NCBI GenBank assembly: GCA_030018455.1 | Contig: JASEFU010000003.1 | Span: forward strand, 124,001-188,000 | Origin: Dehalococcoidia bacterium | Lineage (GTDB): Bacteria > Chloroflexota > Dehalococcoidia > DSTF01 > JALHUB01 | Length of the DNA stretch: 64,000 nt | Reading direction: 5' to 3' | Part shown: piece by piece, positions 8,360 to 16,357 of the stretch | How the letters are laid out: every line of letters begins with the position of its first letter | Position numbering within the stretch: position 1 is the stretch's first letter | Program-made: the position numbers and the translations under genes | The notes under the pieces: model-generated | The model's input: the letters and a program-made list of their open reading frames with translations, nothing else | Databases searched by the model: none | Told to the model about the DNA's origin: nothing

Positions 8360-8993
8360 TCAGCTCAAGCACGGCGAGGAAGGAAACGATCACCTCGATC
8401 CGCGAGCGGCAAACGGAAATGAAGCTGCGAAAGCTCAGCTTCCCCACCGACCGCAACCGCGACTCGATTTCCTCGATCTTCTGCCGCACCGTCACGCGCT
8501 CGCGCTCGACTGCCGGCGGCGCCGCCGGCTGGCGACGCAGCGCCTCCTGAAAAAGCTCGACCAGCCGGTCGAGGGTCACTTTCTTCAGGCCCGTGGGCAG
8601 CGGGACGTCCGGCGGCGGAGCGACGCGCGGGTAGGCGCGCAGCCCTTCGTCTTCGATTGCCCGCAGCGCTCCCGCCACCTCCTTAAAGCGACGGTATTCC
8701 TGCAGCATCTCCGTCAGCTCGCGGCCCGCTTCTTCCAGCGAGGGCTCTTCTTCCTCCGCCGCCTCCTGTCGCGGGAGCAGCGCTCTCGATTTGAGATAGA
8801 TCAGCTTCGCGCCGATCGCCACGAAGTCGGCCAGGGCGTCGAGGCTTATCGCCTCCATCGATTGCAGGTGCGCGAGGTACTGGTCGGCCACCTGCACGAG
8901 AGAGACGGCGGTGATGTCGAGCTCTTCCTTCTCGATCAGGTGCAGGAGAAGGTCGAGCGGGCCCTCGAAGACGGGCAGCTTCAACTCAAACAC
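8268..8993 (-). CDS. scpA: Segregation and condensation protein A (kleisin)
   Basis: 241 residues. The N-terminus 'FELKLPVFEGPLDLLLHLIEKEELDITAVSLVQVADQYL' is diagnostic for ScpA and forms the SMC-neck-binding helices. 'FVAIGAKLIYLKSRALLP' follows, then an acidic linker, and a C-terminal winged-helix region ('VTVRQKIEEIESRLRS...') that binds the SMC cap. ScpA bridges the SMC heads with ScpB during chromosome condensation and segregation. scpB, usually adjacent, is not next to it here. Start GTG at 8993 has AGGGG upstream. It follows aroF on the same strand after 184 bases. Confidence 0.93.
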   Translation of the reverse strand: MFELKLPVFEGPLDLLLHLIEKEELDITAVSLVQVADQYLAHLQSMEAISLDALADFVAIGAKLIYLKSRALLPRQEAAEEEEPSLEEAGRELTEMLQEYRRFKEVAGALRAIEDEGLRAYPRVAPPPDVPLPTGLKKVTLDRLVELFQEALRRQPAAPPAVERERVTVRQKIEEIESRLRSVGKLSFRSFISVCRSRIEVIVSFLAVLELIKALRLAAEQEELFGDIVLVAVEDPAPRAR

Positions 8994-9053
8994 GGCCCCT
9001 AACCCCGCTTCTTAACGCACTGAATGCCGGTGGCGTGAGACGTTGCAACGCTT

Positions 9054-9072
9054 CCGAGGGCTAGAACCTCGG
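9054..9072 (-). terminator. Possible weak hairpin between aroF and scpA
   Basis: A 6-bp stem, CCGAGG with CCTCGG, around a 7-base loop, in the 184-base gap between aroF and scpA. No T-run follows, so termination is doubtful. Nothing else is recognised in this gap. Confidence 0.25.
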
Positions 9073-9177
9073 GTGAGCGAAGGCGATGTCGGATGCAGGC
9101 TGCAGGACTCATCCCGCAGAGCGTCAAGACCTTCAACGCCCGGCGTCCCGTGTCCCGATTCCTCGTTGCGTCTTCCC

Positions 9178-10230
9178 CTATCTCGCGACCTCCGCCGTCG
9201 GGCCGCCGCTCCTGACGAAGGGGCGTCCCACCGCCTCGGCCACCGACGACACCTTGTGCATCAGTTTCCGGAAGTTGTCGAAGTTCAGGCTCTGCGCCCC
9301 GTCCGACAGCGCCCGGTCCGGATTGGGGTGTATCTCCACCATCAGGCCGTCGGCGCCGGCGGCCACCGACGCCATGGACATCGGCTCCACCAGGTACCAG
9401 CGCCCCGTCCCATGACTCGGGTCGGCGACGACCGGCAGGTGGCTCAGCCGCTTCGCGAGCGGAATAGCGCTCACATCGAGCGTGAAGCGCGTCCCCGTCT
9501 CGAAGGTGCGGATGCCGCGCTCGCACAGGATCACCTGGCTGTTGCCGCGCGCAAGAATGTACTCGGCGCAAAGAAGCCAATCTTCCACCGACGACGCCAT
9601 CCCCCGCTTGAGGAGCACCGGCTTGCCGCACTTTCCCACCTCGTCGAGCAGAAAGTAGTTCTGGGCGTTGCGCGTGCCGATCTGCAGTATGTCGGCGTAG
9701 CCGGCGATGAGATCGACGTCGCGGGGGTCCATGACCTCCGTCACGATGGGAAGGCCCGTCTCCGCTCGCGCGGCGGCGAGCATCCTCAGGCCCGCTTCCC
9801 CCAGGCCGCGGAATGCGTGCGGGCTGGTGCGCGGCTTGAACGCGCCCCCCCGCAGGATGTGGCCGCCGCATTCCTTGACCAGGCGCGCCGTCGCCATGGT
9901 CTGCTCCTCGTTCTCCACCGAGCACTGGCCGGCCATAATCACCGTTGCGCCGCCGCCAATCGCCACGTCGCCCACATGGACGACGGTGTCTTCGGGCTTG
10001 AGCTCGCGGCTGGCCAGCTTGTAGGGCCGCGTTATGGGGACCGTCTCTTCCACGCCAGGCAGCGCCTCGAGCTCTTCGCCCAGCTCGGGGTAGATGTGGC
10101 CGAGGACGCCGATAACCGTGCGCTCGACGCCCACGCTCAGGTGAGAGCCGAGTCCTTTTTCCTTGAGGTAGACGAGCACCTCATCAAGATCCTTTTGGGT
10201 ATGGTCTTTCTTCATTACGACCATCATCAC
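9178..10230 (-). CDS. aroF: 3-deoxy-7-phosphoheptulonate (DAHP) synthase, type I-beta
   Basis: 350 residues. The product condenses phosphoenolpyruvate and erythrose-4-phosphate, the first step of the shikimate pathway. About 70 N-terminal residues form a small ferredoxin/ACT-like regulatory domain ('[13 protein letters not shown]...TVIGVLG'), as in Thermotoga-type enzymes that are feedback-inhibited by aromatic amino acids. The TIM-barrel domain follows with 'MAGQCSVE', '[15 protein letters not shown]', 'LLKRGM' and '[11 protein letters not shown]'. GTG at 10230 and ATGs at 10227 and 10224 are all possible starts behind a GGAGG site. It lies 20 bases after aroH, so an aroH-aroF operon is likely. 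Confidence 0.94.
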   Translation of the reverse strand: MMMVVMKKDHTQKDLDEVLVYLKEKGLGSHLSVGVERTVIGVLGHIYPELGEELEALPGVEETVPITRPYKLASRELKPEDTVVHVGDVAIGGGATVIMAGQCSVENEEQTMATARLVKECGGHILRGGAFKPRTSPHAFRGLGEAGLRMLAAARAETGLPIVTEVMDPRDVDLIAGYADILQIGTRNAQNYFLLDEVGKCGKPVLLKRGMASSVEDWLLCAEYILARGNSQVILCERGIRTFETGTRFTLDVSAIPLAKRLSHLPVVADPSHGTGRWYLVEPMSMASVAAGADGLMVEIHPNPDRALSDGAQSLNFDNFRKLMHKVSSVAEAVGRPFVRSGGPTAEVAR

Positions 10231-10250
10231 GAAATGCCTCCCAGACGAAA

Positions 10251-10622
10251 TCAGCGGGAATTGTATTCGATGTCGGGCCGGAGCGCGGCCGCCCCCTTCA
10301 GGTACACGTGAACGATCTCATCGGACCGCTTCTCCGTGTTCACGAGAAGGAGGATACGCAGACAGGAGGGAAGGCTGCCGGGTACCGCCATCTCGTGGCC
10401 GCAGAGAAGGGCCACGCTGGTGAAACCCATCTCGCGGGCAGCCCTGGCGGGGAAGTCTGCGTTCAGATCGGGGGTTGTGCTGAAGAAGATGCACGCTACA
10501 TCTTCGGGCTGGACGGCGTTCGCATTGATCACCGCCGTCAGGAGCTCGCGGCTGGCTGCCAGAATGTCCCGACTCGTATTGCTATCTACGGTGATAGCGC
10601 CCCGGATGCCTCTGCAGCGCAC
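10251..10622 (-). CDS. aroH: Chorismate mutase, AroH class
   Basis: 123 residues with a GTG start at 10622, matching the 115-127 residues of AroH-class (Bacillus-type trimeric) chorismate mutases. The N-terminus 'VRCRGIRGAITVDSN' has the active-site Arg (IRGA). 'CGHEMAVPGSLPSCLRILLLVNT' has the Glu and Arg equivalent to Glu78 and Arg90 of B. subtilis AroH. It converts chorismate to prephenate for Phe and Tyr synthesis. The frame stays open upstream to 10793, but that extension is Arg/Pro/Ser-rich, unlike the family, and is rejected. A GAGGG lies upstream of the chosen GTG. Confidence 0.9.
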   Translation of the reverse strand: MRCRGIRGAITVDSNTSRDILAASRELLTAVINANAVQPEDVACIFFSTTPDLNADFPARAAREMGFTSVALLCGHEMAVPGSLPSCLRILLLVNTEKRSDEIVHVYLKGAAALRPDIEYNSR

Positions 10623-10949
10623 TCCGCAATCAGCCCTCAACCCATCCGAGCCGAGCCTCTCGCCGCGCGGGGGCCGGCCGGACGTCAGCGAAAGACGCCG
10701 GCCCGGGAGCCATACGGACGGCCATGACGAAGAGGGCGGCTGGCCCGTCCCGTCACGACGCCTGAGCGTGGCTCTCTCATGGCCGGTGAACACCTCCCAG
10801 TCTTCTTCAACACAGAATGATTGCTAATAGTAACCGAAAACGGGCCCGCTGTCGATAGCGTTTTCGCGCGGCGACCCTACGATTTCCGGCGGGCGCGGCA
10901 GTGATCGACGCGGCAGCCGAATAGGGTCGATTCAAAATGAGATTGCGCG
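10623..10949. other. Intergenic region upstream of aroH and the first surface-protein gene
   Basis: This stretch separates the divergent aroH and cohesin-like genes. The aroH side is a GC-rich possible leader of 170 bases or more. It holds a GGGAGG at about 10795-10800 on the minus strand and a frame with no run of Trp, Phe or Tyr codons, so classical aromatic attenuation is not supported. I see no confident aroH promoter, tRNA or repeat. Confidence 0.4.
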
Positions 10950-10978
10950 TTGACCTTTTTCGTGGTTGCGCGTTCTTA
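10950..10978 (+). promoter_or_regulatory. Promoter of the first cohesin-like gene (shared surface-gene motif)
   Basis: TTGACC at 10950-10955, 17 bases, then TTCTTA at 10973-10978. The spacer contains CCTTTTTC and ends TTGCGCG. The promoter at 16037-16065 has almost the same spacer. The -10 itself is weak. Confidence 0.55.
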
Positions 10979-11068
10979 ATTTGCAATGTATCATGCGCCT
11001 AACTACGTTCCGTTTCGCCTTAGTTGGATCGCGCGGGGCTGGTGCGCGCGCCCGCAGGGAGGTGACCG

Positions 11069-12943
11069 ATGAGACGACCCATTACTCGTTCCCCCAGGTT
11101 CACGTTGCTCGCGGCAGCCGCCGTCGTACTGGCTGTGGCCGTCGCCATGATCAGCTTCGCGCTGATGCAGGGCGGCGGCGAGGAAGCGTCCGCCCACTAT
11201 TACGACTTCGATGGGGATACCCTCACCGACCTCCACATGGAGATCGATATGGACGTCACCAACGGCAGCGGCCCCTGCGACCCTGCGGCCACCGACAACG
11301 TCGGCCCGCAGCGACAGCTGGGTGTGGAGTACGAGGTGGCCGTCTGCGTGCACGGTCTGTACCTCGGCTTTCCGCCGGGGACAGTCGCCTTCGACGTGCT
11401 GTACGACGACACGCTCAACCTGGCGCCGGAGGTGGCGAATGTCGGAACCGGCCTCGACGACAACCCCGACGCCAACGCAGGCGCAACCACGTTCAACGGC
11501 GAAGGGCACGACCTGGGCGACGGCTGGGACTGCTCGTCCGGCGGTCTCGCTTTCCCCATGGGTGACAAGAACCCGGCCACCGGACCGGGCAACGGCCGCG
11601 CCTTCCTGTCCTGCTCGAGCCTCACGGGGCCTTTCCGTCTCGGCGATGACGAGGACTGGGGCACTCTGGCCGTAATCACCTTCATTCCCCTTGAAAACGG
11701 GACGGACACCCTCCAGATTAGCTGGGGGACGCTTGGCTACACCGACGCCTCGGAGATGGGGACCTGCAACCCGGACGTCCTGTTCCCGATGGTCTGCCTC
11801 GACGGCACCGACATCAAGGGCGAGCCGCCCACCGAAACGCCCACGCAGCCGGGCCCGACGAACACGCCTACGGAAACGGCCACACCGACCGAAACGCCAC
11901 TTCCCACTGACACGCCCACCGTCACCAACACACCCACCGAAACGGCCACACCCACGGAGACCAGCACGCCTACAGTCACCAGTACACCCACCGAAACGCC
12001 CACTCCCACCAACACGCCCACCGAGACGCCCACTCCTCCGCCGCGCGCCTACATAGACAAGGACATCACTAACGGCGAAGGCCCCTGCGACCCCGACGCA
12101 ATCGACGACGAGACGACGGAGTTCGTGGGCGACACCCACACCCTCGCCGTCTGCGTAGCCGACGTCTACGAGCCTGTCACCCGGTTCCGCGTGCTGGTCT
12201 CGTACGACGGCGAGTTGGACGAGTGCCTCGACGAGGAATGCGGCGTTGAGGACGAATGCCTCGATGACATGCCCGACGCCAACGCCGGATCGACAACCTT
12301 CGGCACCAGCCTCGGCGATGGTTGGGACTGCAACATCGAGATGGAGCCGTACTGCGGGGCGGAAGGCTCCGCCGGTGAAGCCGAAATCTGGTGCTGGGTC
12401 CTCGAAGGCACCGCCAATATCGGCGACATCACCAACTACGGCGCTCTCGCCACTATCGACTTCGAGGTCCTTGCCCCCGGCGCCGACCAGGTCGACATCA
12501 CACTGCTGGAGATATGGGGCGAAGAGGGGGTCATCGGGTACTGCCCCGGCCTGGATGGCCTCCCGAGCGGCGCGCCGGCCGCCCGGACCGGCCCGGGCGG
12601 CGTCGTGATGGACTGCCAGGGCGCGACGGACGAGAAGGTCCCGCCGACGACGCCCACGCCGTTCAGGCGCAAGACGGCGACGCCGACGCCTGAGCCCACG
12701 GACACGCCCGTCCCGCCGACGAGCACGCCCGCGCCCACGCTGCCGCCGCCGCCTCCGCCGACATCGACCGCGACGCCCACAGGCGGCGCCGGCCCGATCG
12801 TCGCTCCGCCTACGGGCAGCGGCCCGTCCGGAGGCTTTGACTGGACGCTCGCCGCCCTGCTGACGGCGGGCGCGGCGGGCGCCCTGGCTGCGGCCGGAGG
12901 CGTGTACCTGCGCCACGCCGGGCGCTGGCGCCGGGTCCGCTAA
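11069..12943 (+). CDS. Cell-surface protein with two cohesin-like domains and C-terminal sorting-type signal
   Basis: 624 residues. A signal peptide or anchor (residues 11-33) is followed by a calcium-loop-like '[11 protein letters not shown]' (46-56). A first cohesin-like beta domain spans about 57-250, with '[17 protein letters not shown]' and the signature '[10 protein letters not shown]...LGDGWDC'. A Thr/Pro/Glu linker of TPTET repeats (about 253-325) leads to a second cohesin-like domain (about 326-530), with 'PDANAGSTT...LGDGWDC' and extra cysteines. A second Pro/Thr linker ends in PPTG (580-583), a hydrophobic helix and the basic tail [10 protein letters not shown]. This layout resembles a sortase substrate or tail-anchored surface protein, and three sortases lie 5 kb downstream. 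Cohesin folds bind dockerins in cellulosomes, but the fold is also used in other adhesins, so the ligand is unknown. Confidence 0.75.
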   Translation: MRRPITRSPRFTLLAAAAVVLAVAVAMISFALMQGGGEEASAHYYDFDGDTLTDLHMEIDMDVTNGSGPCDPAATDNVGPQRQLGVEYEVAVCVHGLYLGFPPGTVAFDVLYDDTLNLAPEVANVGTGLDDNPDANAGATTFNGEGHDLGDGWDCSSGGLAFPMGDKNPATGPGNGRAFLSCSSLTGPFRLGDDEDWGTLAVITFIPLENGTDTLQISWGTLGYTDASEMGTCNPDVLFPMVCLDGTDIKGEPPTETPTQPGPTNTPTETATPTETPLPTDTPTVTNTPTETATPTETSTPTVTSTPTETPTPTNTPTETPTPPPRAYIDKDITNGEGPCDPDAIDDETTEFVGDTHTLAVCVADVYEPVTRFRVLVSYDGELDECLDEECGVEDECLDDMPDANAGSTTFGTSLGDGWDCNIEMEPYCGAEGSAGEAEIWCWVLEGTANIGDITNYGALATIDFEVLAPGADQVDITLLEIWGEEGVIGYCPGLDGLPSGAPAARTGPGGVVMDCQGATDEKVPPTTPTPFRRKTATPTPEPTDTPVPPTSTPAPTLPPPPPPTSTATPTGGAGPIVAPPTGSGPSGGFDWTLAALLTAGAAGALAAAGGVYLRHAGRWRRVR

Positions 12944-12960
12944 GCGATAACAGAAAAGAC

Positions 12961-13017
12961 GAGGGCGGCGATTCCTTCGCCGCCCTCCCCACAAACGGCC
13001 CCGCCGGCGGCGGGGCC
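12961..13017 (+). terminator. Tandem GC-rich hairpins after the first surface gene
   Basis: GAGGGCGGCG (12961-12970) pairs perfectly with CGCCGCCCTC (12978-12987). A second 9-bp hairpin, GGCCCCGCC with GGCGGGGCC, spans 12997-13017. There is no T-run, so this is either a weak terminator or an mRNA-stabilising structure. Confidence 0.5.
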
Positions 13018-13086
13018 CGCCGGAAAGCGGATCGACCGCACGCCGGCTAATCGGAACAGGACGCCGGACTTTTCTTCGCGCATCGG

Positions 13087-13115
13087 TTGACATAGCGGAA
13101 GCTGATGCGTTACAA
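13087..13115 (+). promoter_or_regulatory. Promoter of the second cohesin-like gene
   Basis: TTGACA at 13087-13092 (consensus), 17 bases ending GATGCG, then TTACAA at 13110-13115. The layout is that of the promoters at 10950 and 16037. The leader is about 120 bases. The rest of the 12944-13241 gap holds the hairpins listed above and nothing else recognised. Confidence 0.6.
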
Positions 13116-13241
13116 GTACGTCGTTGGTCGGCATCCGGGCTGCGCGAGCGGCCCAACCCTCGCAATCGCAAGCATCGCGCGCAGGGCGCGCACATTTCGG
13201 CGGGGTACTCATATGCAAATGAGCCAGAGAGGAAGGGAACC

Positions 13242-14312
13242 ATGAAACGCTGGCGAATAATCTCTCTAGCCATCGTCGCAATCGCTTTGCTGGCCGGGCT
13301 GTTGCTCCTCGCCCGGCCCTGGGGAAGCGAGCAGGCCGCTGCTCAAGAGCCGGTACCCATCGTAGTCTCCCTCGACATGGAGACATCCGACGGCCCCTGC
13401 ACCGACATCGATGCGACGGCGTTCCATGATCCGGGCACAATCTACGACATCGGCCTCTGCGTGTCGGGCCTTTACGCTGCGGCCGGCGGGTTTACCGGGA
13501 CAGGGATAGGCACGCTCGCCTTCGATGTCCTCTACGACGACCTATTGAACGTGGCGCCCGAGGTGGCGAACAGCGGGAACGGGCTCGACGACAACCCCGA
13601 CGCCAACGCCGGTTCCACAATCTGGGGCGACGGTCTCGGCAGCGGATGGGACTGCTCCACCGGCGGTATCGCCTACCCGATGGGTGACAAGAACCCGGCG
13701 AGTGGCCCCGGCAATGGTTGGGCGTTTCTCCAATGCACAAGCCTTGCCGGCCCCTGGACGCTGGGAGATGACGAGACAAGCGGAGTAATCGCGGTGATCC
13801 ATTTCCAGGCAATCGCGGCCGGTGAGGACACGCTCACTATCGCCAATGGTCTGCTGGGCTTCCCGGACGCCTCCGAGATGGGAACGTGCAATCCCGCATA
13901 TAACTGGGAAATGACCTGCAACGGCGGCACGGAGAGCAAAAGCGGCGAACCGCCTCCGCCCACGGCCACGCCTACCGCCACGAGGACGTCGACTCCAACG
14001 CCCTGGTGCGGCGGCCCCGGCCAGCCCACGTGCCCGACCTCGACGCCGACGCCCAGGGCCTGGACGATGACGCCCACGCCGCCGCCAACCGATACCCCTG
14101 AGGCGCCGCCTCCGCCGGCGGAAGAGCCGACCCTACCGCCTCCGCCACCGCCACCGGGCGGCGGACAGCAGCCGGTCGTCGTGCCTCCGCCCACGGGCCA
14201 GGGCAGCGACAGCGGCGTGTCACCGGCGGCAGCGGGGCTTATCGGCATCGCCTGCGCAGGGGCGCTGCTGGTCGGGACAGGACTCGTGTTGCGGCGCGTG
14301 AGGAGCCGCTAA
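13242..14312 (+). CDS. Cell-surface protein with one cohesin-like domain and C-terminal sorting-type signal
   Basis: 356 residues, a shorter paralogue of the 11069 gene. A signal peptide (residues 1-35, ending AAAQ) precedes one cohesin-like domain (about 38-235). This domain shares long near-identical stretches with domain 1 of the paralogue: 'FDVLYDD.LN.APEVAN', '[10 protein letters not shown]', '[16 protein letters not shown]' and '[10 protein letters not shown]'. A Pro/Thr linker with 'TPTATRTSTPTP' leads to PPPTG (315-319), a hydrophobic helix and the tail LRRVRSR. The close similarity at DNA level (around 11410-11480 and 13550-13610) points to a tandem duplication. ATG start has GAGGAAGGG upstream. 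A terminator follows directly. Confidence 0.75.
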   Translation: MKRWRIISLAIVAIALLAGLLLLARPWGSEQAAAQEPVPIVVSLDMETSDGPCTDIDATAFHDPGTIYDIGLCVSGLYAAAGGFTGTGIGTLAFDVLYDDLLNVAPEVANSGNGLDDNPDANAGSTIWGDGLGSGWDCSTGGIAYPMGDKNPASGPGNGWAFLQCTSLAGPWTLGDDETSGVIAVIHFQAIAAGEDTLTIANGLLGFPDASEMGTCNPAYNWEMTCNGGTESKSGEPPPPTATPTATRTSTPTPWCGGPGQPTCPTSTPTPRAWTMTPTPPPTDTPEAPPPPAEEPTLPPPPPPPGGGQQPVVVPPPTGQGSDSGVSPAAAGLIGIACAGALLVGTGLVLRRVRSR

Positions 14313-14321
14313 CGATGCGTG

Positions 14322-14351
14322 AAAGGGGGCGCGTGAAAGCGTGCCCCCTTT
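14322..14351 (+). terminator. Intrinsic terminator after the second cohesin-like gene
   Basis: A 12-bp stem, AAAGGGGGCGCG with CGTGCCCCCTTT (one G-U pair), around a 6-base loop. A smaller hairpin, GGCAGC-CTGC-GCTGCC, lies at 14357-14372. The T residues are within the stem. Confidence 0.65.
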
Positions 14352-14480
14352 AACAAGGCAGCCTGCGCTGCCCCATAGGAACCTAGCCGGCTGCTGCCTC
14401 CGCGGCCGCTCTCTCGCAGGGAAGCGGCGCCGGAAGATGGCCGGACTGCTGGAGTGCAAGAAAAAAGGGGGACGCAAACA

Positions 14481-15941
14481 ATGAAATGGACAAAGCTGGC
14501 AATCACCATTTTCGTTCCCGTGCTGGCTCTTCTCGTTTTCGCGCAAACGTTTGAATCGAAGACGGCGGAGGCCAGGATCGTCTCCATCGTAACCGTCAAC
14601 CAGGTCCTCTGCACCACGATGACCGCTTCCCTGGACTGGGACGGCGACACGATACCGGGTGAAGCCGAGGACGGCACGGCCGCCTTTACCGCTTGCTTGT
14701 CCCTCGCAGGTGCGACCGAGTTCCGGCAACTGGTGACGGTGCTGGGGGCCGACCCGGACAAGCCCACTCCCGAGGACCTGGCGAAGATAGATGTCGACGG
14801 TGGGCAGTTCCACCAGATGGACGGCGCGGGCTACGTCATCGCCTTCGTCAACAGCGATCAGCCGGTAGGCTTCGCCGCCGATACCGGCATCTTCCAGCGC
14901 ACGGGGGCGAGCTTCGCGCGCTGCGGACCCATCGGCCCTGACTATGATTTCGAAGACGAAGACTGCGATAACGACGGGGTCAGGGGCGACGGCGTTGTCC
15001 TGGTCAAATGGCTTGCCAACCGCGACGACCGCGGCCCCGGCGTATTTCGCGTACGCCAGGGAATGATCGAGGTCGAAGAGCCTTACACCATCGTCGGCGA
15101 GCCACGTAACATCACGGTCAGCGCGAACAAGACGGTGATTCAGGCCGGCGCCGCCCAGTGCGAGCTCTTCGGCGACACCGCATCCTTCCTTGCCACGCTT
15201 CGCGCCGCGGAGAAGACCCCCCTTATGGCAAAGGTTGTCGACGAGGACGGGACGGAGGTGACAGCGGCCCTGGTCACGTGGGAGGTCAGGGATAGCGACG
15301 GCGCTATTACCGCCTTGCCCCTCGTCCCCACCGTCAGCAGTCCGCTCGGCGTCGGAGCCCCCAACGTTCTCTGCGGCCTCGAGCCGGGAACAGTAAGGGT
15401 GAGGGCCTCCACCGTCAAAGCTCCCAGCCCAACAAGCCCTCCGCTTGACTTGAATGCCACAGAACGGCACGTCGAAATCGAAGTCACCGTGATGGCGCCG
15501 CCGGAAGAGATGGTCCTGAGCGCCGAGCCGGCCAGCCTCGTCTGCGACGGCACCGCTACCGCGACCGTAAGCGCCACCCTTACCGACGCCGAAGGCAACC
15601 CTGCCGTCGACGGCAACGTTGTCGTTTTCGAGTCGAAGACGCTGGGCACCGTATCGCCGAAAGAGGCGAAATCGGCGGGGGGCGTAGCTACCACCGTTTT
15701 GACGCCGCTCTCCGACATCGCCAGGGGCGTCACCGTCAAGGCAACTTTTATGCTCCCTGAACTGGATGTGAACGACATAGAAGACCCCGATGACGACGAG
15801 GAGATTCTCGTGCCCGTTATCGAGAAGAGCATAATCGTGGCGTGTGCGGAGGCAGCGCCGGCGCCGCCGCCCGCGCCGCCGCCCGCTCCGCCGCCTGCCA
15901 TACAGCCGCCGCCCACAGGCAGCGGGGGCTACCTTCCCTGA
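14481..15941 (+). CDS. Secreted Ig-like (Big_1-type) protein ending in PPPTG motif
   Basis: 486 residues. The signal peptide is 'MKWTKLAITIFVPVLALLVF...TAEA'. The N-terminal region includes 'LDWDGDTIPGEAEDG' and 'PEDLAKIDVDGGQFHQMDG', then a beta domain resembling that of the 16358 protein. Two Ig-like units follow; the second ('LVCDGTATATVSATLTDAEGNPAVDGNVVVFESKTLGTV...GGVATTVLTP', split here by a gap) is a typical bacterial Ig-like group 1 domain. The C-terminus is a Pro/Ala linker and the final 11 residues PPPTGSGGYLP, with no hydrophobic helix after it. An upstream in-frame GTG at 14454 is rejected because ATG at 14481 has AGGGGG at good spacing and yields a clean signal peptide. I see no clear promoter of its own. 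Confidence 0.75.
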   Translation: MKWTKLAITIFVPVLALLVFAQTFESKTAEARIVSIVTVNQVLCTTMTASLDWDGDTIPGEAEDGTAAFTACLSLAGATEFRQLVTVLGADPDKPTPEDLAKIDVDGGQFHQMDGAGYVIAFVNSDQPVGFAADTGIFQRTGASFARCGPIGPDYDFEDEDCDNDGVRGDGVVLVKWLANRDDRGPGVFRVRQGMIEVEEPYTIVGEPRNITVSANKTVIQAGAAQCELFGDTASFLATLRAAEKTPLMAKVVDEDGTEVTAALVTWEVRDSDGAITALPLVPTVSSPLGVGAPNVLCGLEPGTVRVRASTVKAPSPTSPPLDLNATERHVEIEVTVMAPPEEMVLSAEPASLVCDGTATATVSATLTDAEGNPAVDGNVVVFESKTLGTVSPKEAKSAGGVATTVLTPLSDIARGVTVKATFMLPELDVNDIEDPDDDEEILVPVIEKSIIVACAEAAPAPPPAPPPAPPPAIQPPPTGSGGYLP

Positions 15942-15975
15942 GGCCTGCGTCGAAGGGAAGAGTTGTCCGGCAAGC

Positions 15976-16005
15976 AAAGGGAGGCCTCTTTGGAGGCCTT
16001 CCTTT
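15976..16005 (+). terminator. Intrinsic terminator after the first Ig-like gene
   Basis: A 13-bp stem, AAAGGGAGGCCTC (15976-15988) with GAGGCCTTCCTTT (15993-16005), one G-U pair and a 4-base loop. The 3' arm ends in CCTTT. Confidence 0.7.
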
Positions 16006-16036
16006 CACGCCATGCGGCCGCAGGCGAAAAAAGGCG

Positions 16037-16065
16037 TTAACCTTTTTCCGACTTGCGCGTTATAA
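16037..16065 (+). promoter_or_regulatory. Promoter of the second Ig-like gene (shared surface-gene motif)
   Basis: TTAACC at 16037-16042, 17 bases, then TTATAA at 16060-16065. The spacer TTTTTCCGACTTGCGCG closely matches that of the promoter at 10950-10978 (TTTTTCGTGGTTGCGCG). Confidence 0.6.
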
Positions 16066-16071
16066 GGAACA

Positions 16072-16357
16072 GCGCAGGCCCGACCGGGCGTGGCAGGGAA
16101 CACGCGCGCCTGTAAGGGATGACGCTAATCGGGAGGGAGCCCGCAAGCCGAATAACCGGCAGGCCGGCTACGGTCGGCAGGGAAGCGGGAAGAGCGAAAG
16201 GAGGTGCAGCAATCCACAAGCCCTGAACCGGCGCCTCACGCCCCGCGTCGTCGACAAGTGTCTCGGCCGAGGGCGACGGAGGGCTCAGCGCAGGGGAAGG
16301 GACAACCACTCGGTAAGTAAATCAAAACGTGAGTCTCAAGACTAAGGAGGGTTTGAA
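16072..16357 (+). other. Long structured 5' leader of the second Ig-like gene
   Basis: About 285 bases separate the predicted start of transcription from the TTG start codon. The part at 16130-16200 can fold: CCCGC near 16140 with GCGGG near 16185, enclosing CCGAATAACCG paired to CGGTCGG. It also contains an internal AGGAGGTG (16199-16206) with no matching gene. No known riboswitch consensus is recognised. No coding potential is evident. Confidence 0.4.

Noticed and set aside
8999-9925. 308-codon minus-strand frame overlapping aroF
   Set aside because: Another-frame shadow of aroF with Gly/Arg-rich product; aroF itself has full family motifs.
10623-10800. Leader peptide or T-box attenuator for aroH-aroF
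   Set aside because: No run of aromatic codons, no T-box sequence and no anti-terminator structure could be identified.
11830-12040. Repeated ACNCCCAC-type tracts that look like a short tandem repeat or CRISPR-like array
   Set aside because: They encode the in-frame TPTET linker of the surface protein; no spacer structure and no cas genes anywhere in the window.
11003-13273. Long minus-strand frame (756 codons) opposite the first surface-protein gene
   Set aside because: Gly/Arg/Val-rich composition is the typical antisense shadow of a high-GC, Thr/Pro-repeat gene; no promoter or ribosome-binding site.
14466-14480. GGGGGACGCAAAC resembling part of a c-di-GMP riboswitch core
   Set aside because: None of the other conserved GEMM elements are nearby; the stretch simply serves as the ribosome-binding region of the 14481 gene.
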